A DNA stretch of 36,154 bases from an uncultured Prevotellaceae bacterium (lineage in GTDB: Bacteria; Bacteroidota; Bacteroidia; Bacteroidales; Bacteroidaceae): the NCBI GenBank assembly GCA_902761905.1, contig CACWMK010000029.1, positions 1-36,154 on the forward strand, written 5' to 3'. The position numbers and the translations under genes are program-made. The notes beneath the pieces were generated by a model, which ran no database searches, had not been told where the DNA came from, and was given only the letters and a program-made list of their open reading frames with translations. Shown here one piece after another: positions 1 to 9,683 of the stretch. Numbering within the stretch: position 1 is the stretch's first letter; each line of letters starts with the position of its first letter.

Positions 1-273
1 ACACAGAGCGTAAAGGAGGTCAACCTGATCATGTCGAACTACGTAGGTATCGTACGCAGCGACCTGCGATTGCATCGCGCCTGGGACCGTCTGGATATGC
101 TCTATGAAGAGACTGAGCGATTATTCAAACGCGTACGTGCCACTCGCGACATCTGCGAACTGCGCAATATGATAAATGTGGGCTATCTCATTACCCGTTG
201 GGCTCTGGAGCGCAAGGAGTGTAGAGGACTGCATTACACCACTGACTATCCAGTACACGCATACGATAAATAA
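1..273 (+). CDS. nadB: L-aspartate oxidase, C-terminal end (gene cut by window start)
   Basis: The reading frame is open from base 1, so this is the last 90 codons of a longer gene; the internal ATG at 31 is not the true start. The residues include YVGIVRS, then ELRNM and a KECRGLHYTTDYP stretch. These match the C-terminal helical domain of L-aspartate oxidase, which ends in a conserved 'R.ALxRKESRGLHYxxDYP' signature. The enzyme is a FAD flavoprotein that oxidises L-aspartate to iminoaspartate, the first step of de novo NAD synthesis. The FAD and succinate-dehydrogenase-like domains lie outside the window. The only close alternative is a fumarate reductase/succinate dehydrogenase flavoprotein, whose C-terminus differs. 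A terminator hairpin follows the stop codon. Confidence 0.86.
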   Translation, partial: TQSVKEVNLIMSNYVGIVRSDLRLHRAWDRLDMLYEETERLFKRVRATRDICELRNMINVGYLITRWALERKECRGLHYTTDYPVHAYDK

Positions 274-276
274 ACG

Positions 277-304
277 ATTATCCCCGCTGATTGGCGGGGA
301 TAAT
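277..304. terminator. Bidirectional intrinsic terminator between nadB and sprA
   Basis: A perfect 11-bp stem, ATTATCCCCGC (277-287) paired with GCGGGGATAAT (294-304), closes on a 6-nt loop and is followed by TGTTTT on the plus strand. It lies 3 bp after the nadB stop and 4 bp beyond the sprA stop, so it can end both convergent transcripts. Confidence 0.85.
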
Positions 305-308
305 TGTT

Positions 309-3300
309 TTATCGTGTAAGCGAGAACTTCATTGATAATCCGAAATCGTAAGTGGTAGTCGGGTAACTATTGCTAGACAGCAACGGAGTGTTGCTCTGAC
401 TGTCGAGGTAGGCTGTCAGAGTGAGCAAGCGCGAGAGGGTGTAATCGGCCATGAATGAGAACTTGAAGGCAGAGTTTCCACTCGAGGCAGAAGATACGCC
501 TGTAGCAATATCGCGAGTGATGGCAGCCTGTTTGCGCAGGGAAACATCAAGACGAAGATTGAGGTCGTGGTTTACACCTGTCTTTCTTGATGTGCTAGAC
601 TGTCGAGTATTACCAGTTTTGCTGGTCTGACCAGACTTGCTACCTCTCTTTGGATTCTGCGCCTTTGCAACCTTGCGGTTACCACTGGCACCAAACAGAT
701 TGAAATCACGAATTTTATAAGCCAGACCTACTACCCAATCCTTGCTGAGCGACTCATTGAGTTGTATGCTGGTCATCGAGAGATTGAGCACGCGTGTGGT
801 GCGATATTCTATCTTGGCTGTAAGATCATTCTGGAAGGTAGCATCTACGCCCAACAATGGCGAGAAAGCCTCGTTGATGCTTACAGTAGAATAGCTGTTA
901 TTGACATAGCTGCCTACACTATACACACTCTTATACGAATGGTTGATATTAAGACTCTTAAGATGACCCTGAACCCACGGTAACTTAGCCAGGCCACCAT
1001 AGCGGATGCTCCAGTTGGGAAGCAATCTGGTGAGTGCAGGGAAGATATCCAGCGATTTGCCAGCACCTGATGTATAGGCAGACAAGAAGGCAGGTATAAG
1101 CACTTCGGCCGAATACTCACCTCCTACCCTCTGCTGGAACTCAGGAATCAAATCACGGAAATGGTCGAAAGCGGCAGAGCGATAACCATTGTCAGCATTG
1201 CCCATACCTGCAAGTGCTCCTCGCAATGAGATGGTGGTCATATTGAAAGAACCGCTTAAGGTAGTAGGCATACCAGCATACATATACTGAACACTCTTAG
1301 CACGAGTATCTGTGCGCGAAGCTGTAAGGTCAATCTTAAGATCGGTGATAGGTTCGAGCACAGCCTTTATCTGCAGATCTTTGCTAGTATTGATATTAGC
1401 AGGCGTCGACACACCATCGTTGTTAAGCATCCAACCACGATCCATCGCCTTGTCGAGATAGCCATCGCCAACAAGTCCGAAAGCGAAATCAAGACCAGGA
1501 GCCAAAGAGCTACCCGACTTATTCTGGCCCAACATATCGCCGGCATTAGGCATGAATCCTGGCAACAGCATCGAATACTGAGTGCGATAGCTGATGTTGA
1601 CACTACGAACCATCATCAGCACACGGGCAACGCTCTGAGCAGGTTTGTACCACCACTCCTTCTCGATGTCACGTTTAACCTTTACAGAGTCCTTAGCTCC
1701 TGACTTCTGTGCAGTACCTATCTTTGGCTTCGCTGCAGGTTTCTTTGCTTTCTGTTTTTGGTTATTTTTATTCTTATTATTAGAGTTCTTGAAACGTTCG
1801 TTTACCTTCTTCAGGAATGGGATGTGATTATAAAGTGTTTCAAGGTTGAGTGCACTGTTAATCGTGAGGTTGCGATTGGTAGTAATGGTGTTACCAAGAC
1901 TGGTTCCATCCTCAAGTTCAGTGCCACGAACCCATGTATACCTACCTGTGTATGATGCATCGGCATTTAGCCAATCGAAGATAGGTAACTTGTTGAGCGG
2001 CAACTGATATGAGGCAGTAACTTGCTGCTGGTAGTCGAGCGGCGTACCCCAGTTGCGTATGCTCTGCTTGACAGAGTCCTTCCAAGCTATATACCTATCG
2101 GGATAGAGATCTTTATTAATAGGTGTATACGGCTCTTCAATCTCCGCTCTGGTGGCCGACTGGAAATTAAAGTGGATATTCTTAGTAAAATCCCAACGCA
2201 ATGAGAAATCACGATTCCACAGGAACTGCTCAGAGAAGGTTAGCGGCAGGTTCTGATTCTCAAGACTCTCCAGATCGCGCTCCTGCAGTTCGTAGTAGTT
2301 ACGAGTCATCTCCATATTAAATGCTATACTCTGCGGCAAATAGTTAAAACCCAAAGCCTTGGGGAAGTTCAACCACTTAGACTTGCCCTTAAGTTTCTTG
2401 AACGGTTCCCATGTCTTGTATACAGGCGAGTAGCTATAGTTGAGTGCACCACGCCACTGGTCCTCCTTCTCGTATACAGTCGTCTTACCTGAGGTGTTAC
2501 GATGCGAATGACTATATGAGAATGAGAAGTTGGCTGGATCGTAAGGCATAGGATGACGTTTGGTCTTCAATCCCCATCGCAGGTTAGACAGCGAGAAGTT
2601 GGTATTACGAGTCTTGGTGACAGCTATACTCTCTATGCTATCACGCTCGTGTCTGTCGGCAGTTGCATCAAGTGCGTCACTCAGTCGCATATCAGAATCC
2701 ATAGGATTATAACGTGGACGAGTTTCTTGCTGAGTAACCGAGTAATATACTGGTGCGCTAACCTTAGCCTTATCTGGGAAGAACTTACCAAGTTCGAACT
2801 GGGCAGTTACAGAGTACTCCTTCTGCGTATCAGTAGAACGCTGCATCACGTTCTCTTCAAGTCCACCAAATCCATCGCTGATGTATCGGCCAAAGAGGTT
2901 GACGGTACCAAAGTCAGACAGTTGCACATTCATGGTGCCCGATGCAGCCCAACCACCATCGTTGTTGCTATCCATCAGTCGGAGTTCGTTAACCCATACC
3001 TCACCCGATTTCACATCGCCCGAGATATTGCGTACACCTATCATCATCACCTTTACTTCGCCAAGGGTTGGGTTTCCAAGAATACTGATCTTATTGCCTG
3101 GGCGATTAGGATCATAATCGGTATACACCTGATTAAAGCTACCAATACCCTGTGCCTTGGCCTGATTGCGCATCTTCTTAAGATTGGTGAATATATCAAG
3201 ATTCACATCAAGCATATTGTCCTCAGGCCATACTGCACGACGATCGGCTGTAGAATACTTGCTATAGTCGCTGCGATCAGGAGTAAGGGCCAGTGGTATC

Positions 3301-6300
3301 TCGTATTCGTAGTAATTATTCTTATAATCGCTACCCATACGTACAAACACAGCCAACTGATTGTCCTGCAACTGTGTAGCATCAGGCACCAGATGGTTGG
3401 CATGAACAAACATCTGCATACGCCTGTACTGACGGAGGTCGAGATTGATGTTACGATATACGGCCTTCGACTCGTCTCGCTGCAGCCCCTTAACCACCAT
3501 ATTAAGTGACTGCTCATTGTTCTCTACTAGCTGTGGCTGAGATGGATCGGTAACACGACTGATGCCTGGTGGCAGAACATAGTTTACAGGTGCTTTGTCA
3601 TTGTTCTCCTCGATATTTACAGCACTCACTTCGAGCACACCACTCTCGGCACCATTACTAAGGCTCTGCTTGTAAATACGCCACTCGCCACGCACCAAGT
3701 CAAGACTGCCGAAACGCAGCACGATAGGTTTCTGGAAGCCTGTCATAAACATACGCATAAAGCGCACACTGGTGAAGTCGCTGATTGAGCCCACCTTACG
3801 CTCGTATTCAGCTAGAGGGATACGAAACTGATACCAGTTTACGCTAGTGGTATCGCCATTGCGCAACTTAACACTGCTGGTACGCATATCAGTAATAAAG
3901 CAGTCTGCAGGAGGAGCACCGTTGCGATAAGCATCGAGTATCTCAGGACTGATACGGACCTTATACTGATAATAGCGTTCATACTCATTCAATGTGTAGT
4001 CCTGATTGATATCCTCGACATCAGGTCCACTCTTATAACTTGTATCGTATGACTCGGTTTGATCCTCAGTTTCAGGCGAGTTGCCCTGTGGGTTGTTTAT
4101 GCGTTTGTAGCGGTCAAGGATACTCTTGCGCTCATTATCAAAGTCTGATCCACGGAAGTAATGATAGTCGTCGCCGGCAGGGTCCTGGCGCCATGACTGC
4201 AGCGTACTATCGTTTGTTACGATGCCACTAATAGAGTTTAGCCATTCGTTATAGGCACCATACTGCTGCTCTTCTTCATCAGTCAGTCCGTTGTAACCAG
4301 TATCCTGTTTCTTTCTTGATCCCGTGGTTGTAGCAAAAGCGTATGTCTGAGTGGCCTGGACAGGAATCTTTCCCCACTGGGTTGTAGTGAAATTCTGACT
4401 ACCATCCACTGGCATACCGCTCTCATAGAACTTCTTACCATCGCGCAGGATATCCTCGCTCACCTCACCAAGGTTGAAGTACAGGTCGCCAGAATATTCT
4501 GATGCAGTTCCATCCTCGCGAGTATAGATAAACGGATCGAGCAACCAGAACTCGATATACTCGATATTAGCCTGTTCAAAATCATTGGTATCAATCTTAC
4601 GCATCATACCACCCCACTTAGTTTCTGGCTGAAGCAGTTTACCCTCGCTATTCAAATCGAGCGACAGGTTATATGGACCACGCTCCTGTGGATAATATGC
4701 AAGATTGAGTATAGGGAGAGTAGATGTTGCGCCATTATAGGTACTCTGATCTCGATTAGGATAGAGTTCTTTTACATACACCTCGCGCACATAGTGGTTA
4801 GACAGCTGCTCCAAGTCGCTCTTGATATGAGCTGGGGTTAGTGTAGAACTGCGACGGGTAAAGATAGGATCGACGTTATACCACGCCAGCAGCGCACGAT
4901 TGTATCCACTAGTGACACCCGTTTTATCCCCGCTCTCGTTAAACATAGAAGGTACACTCGACAGAGTCCATTCCTTAGGATTGCTCATATCGAGGTAGTT
5001 CTTGGTGTTCTCAAAATCGTCAACGTAAGATGCATTATCCTGAGTGCCGCGAGCAGTACCAGCTATAAGCTGGGCAAACTCACCAGTAAATGAAATATGC
5101 GATGGCTGTTTAACATGCAGGAATGGAATCTTATTGAGCATTGAAGTAAGCCACTGCGACTCCTGTTTCCAGTTAATATTTAGTCCCCAAAGTGTGTTGC
5201 TAAGCGGCTCCTCGCCCATTGCCACCTTCGAGGTGAGTGCCTGCTCGCTAAGATGCATCAGCGTACCACCAATCTGAAGATTCTTCGAGAGTTCATATTC
5301 CCAATTAAAACCCAACATAGTTTTGCGCTGCATACCATATTCGGAATCCGATTCGAGTGACACGCTTACATTAGTACCAGCGTCGATGATACTCTGATTA
5401 AGGATGGTAACCTCAGCGGCTGAGTAATTCACCGAGTAGTCTACACCCTCAGTTAGTACCACACCACCAGCCGTAACAATCACCGATCCTTGAGGCACAT
5501 ACATAGCATCAAGCGAGATAACGTTGGCCGAAGACCCCTTATACTGACCTACCAGCATATACTTATCCTTTTCGGCAATCAACTTAGCAACAGTCTTGGT
5601 CGAATCGTATAGTTCGCTAAACACATACTTCTCTGCTTCAGAAGATGGCAGTCCGTTAAGCACAAGTTGATTGCGCAGGTATTCGCCAAAGGGCTCAGCT
5701 GATGGGAGGAAAACTCTACCATCGCTTACGGTATAACCCTCAACAAAATCGAAATAACCATTAGAATGCAACTTATTGTTATTATCCAGACGATCACAAC
5801 CCAACATCTTCAAGAGTGTAGTACTCTTTACGCGCTGATCGGGTATGTAAGTAAGATAAACGCCAGCGGTATCACTCTGGTATTTAATGTCGAGGCGGAA
5901 CTTTGTCCTCTCTATATTTGAAGCCAGGTAATACACGTTCTTCATCATCAAATCCCAGTTGAACTGCTGAGGATTATTTGATGTATTCTTCAGGGCTTTT
6001 ACATAGAGTGCCTTTGACGTCTCAGTGATATCAGAAGCAAACTCACCCACCTTGTAGGTCACTCCACCCGATGTAAACTCAAAAGCTACAGCCAGCACCT
6101 GATCGGTCTGCAATCCTGACTTCAGCGAGATGTAACCCAATGCCTTGTTGACAGTGTACTCAGATGATGTCAGCAGTCGGGCACTCGACAGTTTCTCGTA
6201 ATCACGTCCATTCTCAAAATCAGGAATTGCAGAGAGTACGGAATTTGTCTGGTCGATATCGCGTGCATCGGCATACTGGGTAGTCAGAGTGGCATATAGG

Positions 6301-7400
6301 TCGTTGCCGTTATTATCAGGCACTCGCTGACCATTCTCACCAAGTTTAGCCACAGCTATGATATTACGGGTGTTTGATGTGGTACCGGTTTTGTTGGTAA
6401 CCCATATCTCCACGCGATTAATCTCGATACCTGTGGTGAGATTTGGCAGAGTAGACATAGCCTGATCATAACGATTGCGGAAGTAGTGCGACAGGAAGAA
6501 GTGACGGTTCTCCTCATAATCAGCCACATCCATCTCGAAAGCAGTTGTCTGTGTTCCACCCTTTGATGACACGCTCTTGGTCGATGACTTCTTCTGCGAC
6601 AGCACCGTCTGCAGTTTCAGTCTGCCAAACTGCATATCAGTACGAACGCCAAACAGACTGCTGGCACCCTTTACAAGCGAATTATTGGATGGGAACGATA
6701 TATTACCGGCCTCAACCAGTTTGATAATCTCGTCCTCTTTTCCCTCATACTTCAACTTCAGGTTCTGCGAGTCGAAGGTCATTGTGGCGTCTGTGTTGTA
6801 ATTCAGGTTCATGTTGACCTTATCACCCACCTTACCGTTCAGATTAAGATTAACCTTCTCGTCGAAATCAAAGGCTGTAGTCTTACGATTGCGGATAGGC
6901 AGCGATGGGTTGTCGGTCTTCTTTATGTTGGCACCCACCTTCAGTTCGGCACTTCCCTGAGTCTTGATTCTCACACCACCAGGACCAAAAATCTTTTCAG
7001 CAGGTCCCAGATCAAAGTGCATATCCATCAGGTCGAATTTATCCTTACCTGCGTTTTGGGTATTCTCGGCATTCTTCTTGTGGAAGAAATCGTTGAGTGC
7101 ACGCTTCTCCACCCACTTACGATACTCCTCAGGAGTCATCAGAATGGGAGCATTCAGATAAGAATCGCCAAGTTTCGAGCCGATGTAGTATACGTTGAGC
7201 GAGTCATTATACTCTACAGTCTGACGGATGTTGGGAGGAGTCTTCAGGTCGACAACCGACGAGTCGAGATCATGCACAAGTACTGGAGCAGTCTTCTGAA
7301 TGCGATACCTGGCCTTCAGAGAATCCTGCTTCTGCGCATACGTATGCACGCACGCGAAGAATAAGCACACAATTATCCCTACTATCCGTCTCAAAACCAA
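309..7400 (-). CDS. sprA: SprA/Sov, outer-membrane translocon of the type IX secretion system
   Basis: About 2360 residues, the size expected for SprA, the very large outer-membrane beta-barrel through which T9SS cargo leaves the cell. The N-terminus has a signal peptide (basic RR, then a hydrophobic run, cleavage near TYA-Q). Later regions are rich in alternating aromatic strands, as expected of a barrel, and the protein ends in a strand finishing with phenylalanine-rich SMKFSLTR. Two low-complexity basic linkers, Asn/Lys-rich at about residues 1860-1905 and Ser/Thr/Lys-rich at about 2240-2275, probably lie in loops. The gene begins right after the ruvA stop with no spacer. No ATG is available there: TTG at 7400 or TTG at 7394 must be used, and the second gives M-RRIVGII, an equally good signal peptide. 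Cotranscription with ruvA is likely. The identification is firm; only the exact start is uncertain. Confidence 0.93.
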   Translation of the reverse strand: MVLRRIVGIIVCLFFACVHTYAQKQDSLKARYRIQKTAPVLVHDLDSSVVDLKTPPNIRQTVEYNDSLNVYYIGSKLGDSYLNAPILMTPEEYRKWVEKRALNDFFHKKNAENTQNAGKDKFDLMDMHFDLGPAEKIFGPGGVRIKTQGSAELKVGANIKKTDNPSLPIRNRKTTAFDFDEKVNLNLNGKVGDKVNMNLNYNTDATMTFDSQNLKLKYEGKEDEIIKLVEAGNISFPSNNSLVKGASSLFGVRTDMQFGRLKLQTVLSQKKSSTKSVSSKGGTQTTAFEMDVADYEENRHFFLSHYFRNRYDQAMSTLPNLTTGIEINRVEIWVTNKTGTTSNTRNIIAVAKLGENGQRVPDNNGNDLYATLTTQYADARDIDQTNSVLSAIPDFENGRDYEKLSSARLLTSSEYTVNKALGYISLKSGLQTDQVLAVAFEFTSGGVTYKVGEFASDITETSKALYVKALKNTSNNPQQFNWDLMMKNVYYLASNIERTKFRLDIKYQSDTAGVYLTYIPDQRVKSTTLLKMLGCDRLDNNNKLHSNGYFDFVEGYTVSDGRVFLPSAEPFGEYLRNQLVLNGLPSSEAEKYVFSELYDSTKTVAKLIAEKDKYMLVGQYKGSSANVISLDAMYVPQGSVIVTAGGVVLTEGVDYSVNYSAAEVTILNQSIIDAGTNVSVSLESDSEYGMQRKTMLGFNWEYELSKNLQIGGTLMHLSEQALTSKVAMGEEPLSNTLWGLNINWKQESQWLTSMLNKIPFLHVKQPSHISFTGEFAQLIAGTARGTQDNASYVDDFENTKNYLDMSNPKEWTLSSVPSMFNESGDKTGVTSGYNRALLAWYNVDPIFTRRSSTLTPAHIKSDLEQLSNHYVREVYVKELYPNRDQSTYNGATSTLPILNLAYYPQERGPYNLSLDLNSEGKLLQPETKWGGMMRKIDTNDFEQANIEYIEFWLLDPFIYTREDGTASEYSGDLYFNLGEVSEDILRDGKKFYESGMPVDGSQNFTTTQWGKIPVQATQTYAFATTTGSRKKQDTGYNGLTDEEEQQYGAYNEWLNSISGIVTNDSTLQSWRQDPAGDDYHYFRGSDFDNERKSILDRYKRINNPQGNSPETEDQTESYDTSYKSGPDVEDINQDYTLNEYERYYQYKVRISPEILDAYRNGAPPADCFITDMRTSSVKLRNGDTTSVNWYQFRIPLAEYERKVGSISDFTSVRFMRMFMTGFQKPIVLRFGSLDLVRGEWRIYKQSLSNGAESGVLEVSAVNIEENNDKAPVNYVLPPGISRVTDPSQPQLVENNEQSLNMVVKGLQRDESKAVYRNINLDLRQYRRMQMFVHANHLVPDATQLQDNQLAVFVRMGSDYKNNYYEYEIPLALTPDRSDYSKYSTADRRAVWPEDNMLDVNLDIFTNLKKMRNQAKAQGIGSFNQVYTDYDPNRPGNKISILGNPTLGEVKVMMIGVRNISGDVKSGEVWVNELRLMDSNNDGGWAASGTMNVQLSDFGTVNLFGRYISDGFGGLEENVMQRSTDTQKEYSVTAQFELGKFFPDKAKVSAPVYYSVTQQETRPRYNPMDSDMRLSDALDATADRHERDSIESIAVTKTRNTNFSLSNLRWGLKTKRHPMPYDPANFSFSYSHSHRNTSGKTTVYEKEDQWRGALNYSYSPVYKTWEPFKKLKGKSKWLNFPKALGFNYLPQSIAFNMEMTRNYYELQERDLESLENQNLPLTFSEQFLWNRDFSLRWDFTKNIHFNFQSATRAEIEEPYTPINKDLYPDRYIAWKDSVKQSIRNWGTPLDYQQQVTASYQLPLNKLPIFDWLNADASYTGRYTWVRGTELEDGTSLGNTITTNRNLTINSALNLETLYNHIPFLKKVNERFKNSNNKNKNNQKQKAKKPAAKPKIGTAQKSGAKDSVKVKRDIEKEWWYKPAQSVARVLMMVRSVNISYRTQYSMLLPGFMPNAGDMLGQNKSGSSLAPGLDFAFGLVGDGYLDKAMDRGWMLNNDGVSTPANINTSKDLQIKAVLEPITDLKIDLTASRTDTRAKSVQYMYAGMPTTLSGSFNMTTISLRGALAGMGNADNGYRSAAFDHFRDLIPEFQQRVGGEYSAEVLIPAFLSAYTSGAGKSLDIFPALTRLLPNWSIRYGGLAKLPWVQGHLKSLNINHSYKSVYSVGSYVNNSYSTVSINEAFSPLLGVDATFQNDLTAKIEYRTTRVLNLSMTSIQLNESLSKDWVVGLAYKIRDFNLFGASGNRKVAKAQNPKRGSKSGQTSKTGNTRQSSTSRKTGVNHDLNLRLDVSLRKQAAITRDIATGVSSASSGNSAFKFSFMADYTLSRLLTLTAYLDSQSNTPLLSSNSYPTTTYDFGLSMKFSLTR

Positions 7401-8003
7401 TTACTTAATTTGCTTGAGAGCGAGTTTAACAACTTGTTCAACGGGGGCGTTGGGCTGTTCCTGCAGTATCTGCAGCACAACCTTTTGCGTGGGCGCTGGT
7501 GAGAAGCCAAGCATGGTGAGAGCCGATATAGCCTCATCCTTAACCTGATTATTCACAGGTGCCGCTATCTGACCGCCTGCTGGTATCTCATCCGAAATAC
7601 CCAGCGTAACTATCTTGTCTCTTAGGTCTACGATGATACGTTGAGCAGTCATCTTACCTATACCCTTGATACCTTGTATTAGTTTGGAGTTTCCTGTAGA
7701 TATAGCATTACAGAGTTCGGCAACACTCATACCCGAGAGCATCATGCGGGCAGTATTAGCGCCCACTCCGCTCACAGTTATCAATAACAGGAACATCTCG
7801 CGTTCCTTCTTGTTTACGAAACCATATAGCAGATGTGCATCCTCACGAATGGCTTCGTAGACATAGAGTTTCACCTCCTTTTTGCCTTGTATTGCACTGA
7901 ACGTGTTCAGTGATATGTTCAGGCCATAACCGATTCCAGCCGCCTCTACAGTTGCAAGCGCAGGGGTTAACTCGGTCAGTTCTCCCTTAATGTATTCTAT
8001 CAT
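7401..8003 (-). CDS. ruvA: Holliday junction branch migration protein RuvA
   Basis: 200 residues, the normal RuvA length. RuvA forms the tetramer that holds a Holliday junction while the RuvB motor drives branch migration. The N-terminal OB-fold begins MIEYIKGEL. It is followed by two helix-hairpin-helix segments, the clearest being [12 protein letters not shown] at about residues 80-91 and [13 protein letters not shown] at about 112-124, and then the C-terminal three-helix domain that contacts RuvB (residues about 150-200). The start is ATG at 8003, which gives the conserved MIEYIKG beginning; a TTG nine bases upstream would only add MKV. The stop abuts the sprA frame. I see no convincing TAnnTTTG promoter between 8004 and 8203 on this strand. 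Confidence 0.97.
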   Translation of the reverse strand: MIEYIKGELTELTPALATVEAAGIGYGLNISLNTFSAIQGKKEVKLYVYEAIREDAHLLYGFVNKKEREMFLLLITVSGVGANTARMMLSGMSVAELCNAISTGNSKLIQGIKGIGKMTAQRIIVDLRDKIVTLGISDEIPAGGQIAAPVNNQVKDEAISALTMLGFSPAPTQKVVLQILQEQPNAPVEQVVKLALKQIK

Positions 8004-8153
8004 AACTTTCAATTTTGTATATATACATCTATTTAAACGCAGAAACCTAACATTTTATTGCATTTTTAGCTCATAAAGTTTTAATTTATCACAAAGTGAA
8101 AGATTTTAGATTATTTTTCTGGCAGATTGTTACGCATTTTAAGATAAAAGCAT

Positions 8154-8161
8154 TACTTTTG
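8154..8161 (+). promoter_or_regulatory. Likely -7 box of the ddh-purN promoter
   Basis: TACTTTTG matches the Bacteroidota -7 consensus TAnnTTTG and ends 42 bp before the ddh ATG. The -33 TTTG box is not clear; only an ATTG at 8126-8129 lies near, 24 bp away, so the promoter is incomplete or weak by this criterion. The surrounding 8010-8200 stretch is AT-rich, as expected of a promoter zone. Confidence 0.55.
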
Positions 8162-8203
8162 CAACCGCAAACAAAGAAATAATCAACAAAAGAAGATTAA
8201 GAT

Positions 8204-9103
8204 ATGAAGAAAATCAGAGCAGCCGTAGTAGGTTACGGCAACATCGGCAAGTACGCTCTCGAGGCTCTCGAGACTGCTCCCGACTTTGAAGTAGCAGGTA
8301 TCGTGCGTCGTAATGGTGCAGAAAACAAGCCTGCAGAATTGGCTCAGTACGAAGTAGTTAAGGACATCCGCGATCTCAAGGACGTTGACGTTGCTATCCT
8401 TGCTACTCCAACACGTAGTTGTGAAGAGTATGCCAATCAGATTCTTCCTCTTGGCATCAACACTGTCGACTCTTTCGATATCCACACACAGATTCGTGGC
8501 TATCGCGAGCGTCTTACGAAACTGAACAAAGAGACAAACACTGTTAGTGTAATCGCAGCTGGATGGGATCCAGGTTCAGACTCAATTGTTCGCACACTGA
8601 TGCAGAGTCTGGCTCCTAAGGGTCTGAGCTACACCAACTTCGGTCCTGGTATGTCTATGGGCCACAGTGTATGCGTTCGTTCAAAAGAGGGAGTAAAGAA
8701 TGCACTTAGCATGACAATCCCCTTGGGCGAGGGTATCCACCGCCGTATGGTATATGTAGAGTTGGAAGAGGGTGCTAAGCTCGAAGAGGTAACAAAAGCT
8801 ATCAAGGCCGATCCATACTTCGCTAGCGACGAGACTCACGTATTCCAGGTAGAGAGCGTCGACGATGTACGCGATATGGGACACGGTGTAAACCTGGTTC
8901 GTAAGGGTGTTTCTGGTAAGACTCAGAACCAGCGTTTGGAATTCAATATGAGCATCAACAACCCTGCACTCACAGGTCAGGTATTGGTAAATGTTGCTCG
9001 TGCTTCGATGCGTCTGCAGCCAGGCTGCTACACTATGGTTGAGATTCCAGTAATCGATATGCTTCCTGGCGATCGTGCCGACCTCATCGAGCACCTGGTA
9101 TGA
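8204..9103 (+). CDS. ddh: meso-diaminopimelate D-dehydrogenase
   Basis: 299 residues. The enzyme reductively aminates L-2-amino-6-oxopimelate (tetrahydrodipicolinate) with NADPH and ammonia to give meso-diaminopimelate in one step, for lysine and peptidoglycan. The sequence shows the N-terminal Rossmann motif GYGNIG (residues 10-15), then VDSFDIH and AAGWDPGSDS near the active site, and the substrate-binding GPGMSMGHS segment, all typical of Ddh. The length is usual for the family and the start is a clear ATG. Its last bases overlap purN (ATGA), so the two are translationally coupled. This one-step route replaces the succinylase or acetylase branch; whether the organism also has DapL or another branch cannot be seen here. 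Confidence 0.97.
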   Translation: MKKIRAAVVGYGNIGKYALEALETAPDFEVAGIVRRNGAENKPAELAQYEVVKDIRDLKDVDVAILATPTRSCEEYANQILPLGINTVDSFDIHTQIRGYRERLTKLNKETNTVSVIAAGWDPGSDSIVRTLMQSLAPKGLSYTNFGPGMSMGHSVCVRSKEGVKNALSMTIPLGEGIHRRMVYVELEEGAKLEEVTKAIKADPYFASDETHVFQVESVDDVRDMGHGVNLVRKGVSGKTQNQRLEFNMSINNPALTGQVLVNVARASMRLQPGCYTMVEIPVIDMLPGDRADLIEHLV

Positions 9104-9666
9104 ACATAGCGATATTCGTTTCTGGCAGTGGTACTAACTGCGAGAATCTGATAAAGTATTTTGCTGACTCCGAGAGCGTGAACTGCGCTCTCGTGGTCAG
9201 TAACAAGTTTGATGCCTACGCATTGGTCCGTGCAGAGAATCTTGGTGTACCAACAGCTGTCACACCTAAAGCAGAGTTGAACAACCCAGACGTTATGATG
9301 CCACTGATGCAGAAATATAGCATCGACTTTATTGTATTAGCAGGTTTCTTGCCGCTGGTTCCTACTTTCCTAATCGACGCCTATCCGCATCGTATCATCA
9401 ATATTCACCCAGCACTGCTGCCTAAATATGGCGGCAAGGGCATGTGGGGACACCATGTGCACGAAGCAGTAAAAGAGGCTGGCGAAACTGAGACGGGTAT
9501 GACCGTTCACTGGGTTACGCCTGTCTGCGACTCAGGCGAGATCATCGCCCAGTACAAGGTTGCACTTTCGCCCGATGATACTGTCGATGACATCGCAGAG
9601 AAAGAACACCAACTGGAAATGAAATACTTCCCCAAAGTAGTAGAAGAGGTTCTTTCAAAGATTTAA
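9100..9666 (+). CDS. purN: Phosphoribosylglycinamide formyltransferase
   Basis: 188 residues, normal for PurN. It transfers a formyl group from 10-formyltetrahydrofolate to GAR, the third step of purine synthesis. The phosphate-binding loop SGSGTN is at residues 8-13. The catalytic Asn101 and His103 lie in INIHPALLP, and the catalytic Asp144 in CDSGEII. The ATG overlaps the ddh stop (ATGA), so it is read on the same message as ddh. It meets lpdA tail to tail with 17 bp between the stops and no visible terminator. Its placement between lysine and glycine/folate genes is loosely logical, because the facing glycine cleavage operon yields the one-carbon folate that PurN ultimately uses. Confidence 0.97.
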   Translation: MNIAIFVSGSGTNCENLIKYFADSESVNCALVVSNKFDAYALVRAENLGVPTAVTPKAELNNPDVMMPLMQKYSIDFIVLAGFLPLVPTFLIDAYPHRIINIHPALLPKYGGKGMWGHHVHEAVKEAGETETGMTVHWVTPVCDSGEIIAQYKVALSPDDTVDDIAEKEHQLEMKYFPKVVEEVLSKI

Positions 9667-9683
9667 TGACCTACGGCTAAAAA

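Noticed and set aside
2553-3509. A 318-codon open frame on the plus strand opposite sprA.
   Set aside because: It lies wholly antisense to a certain gene, has no promoter or family signature, and has the Ile/His-rich composition of an antisense shadow.
8183-8485. Open frame on the minus strand overlapping the start of ddh.
   Set aside because: It is antisense to ddh, covers its promoter region and has no recognisable family.
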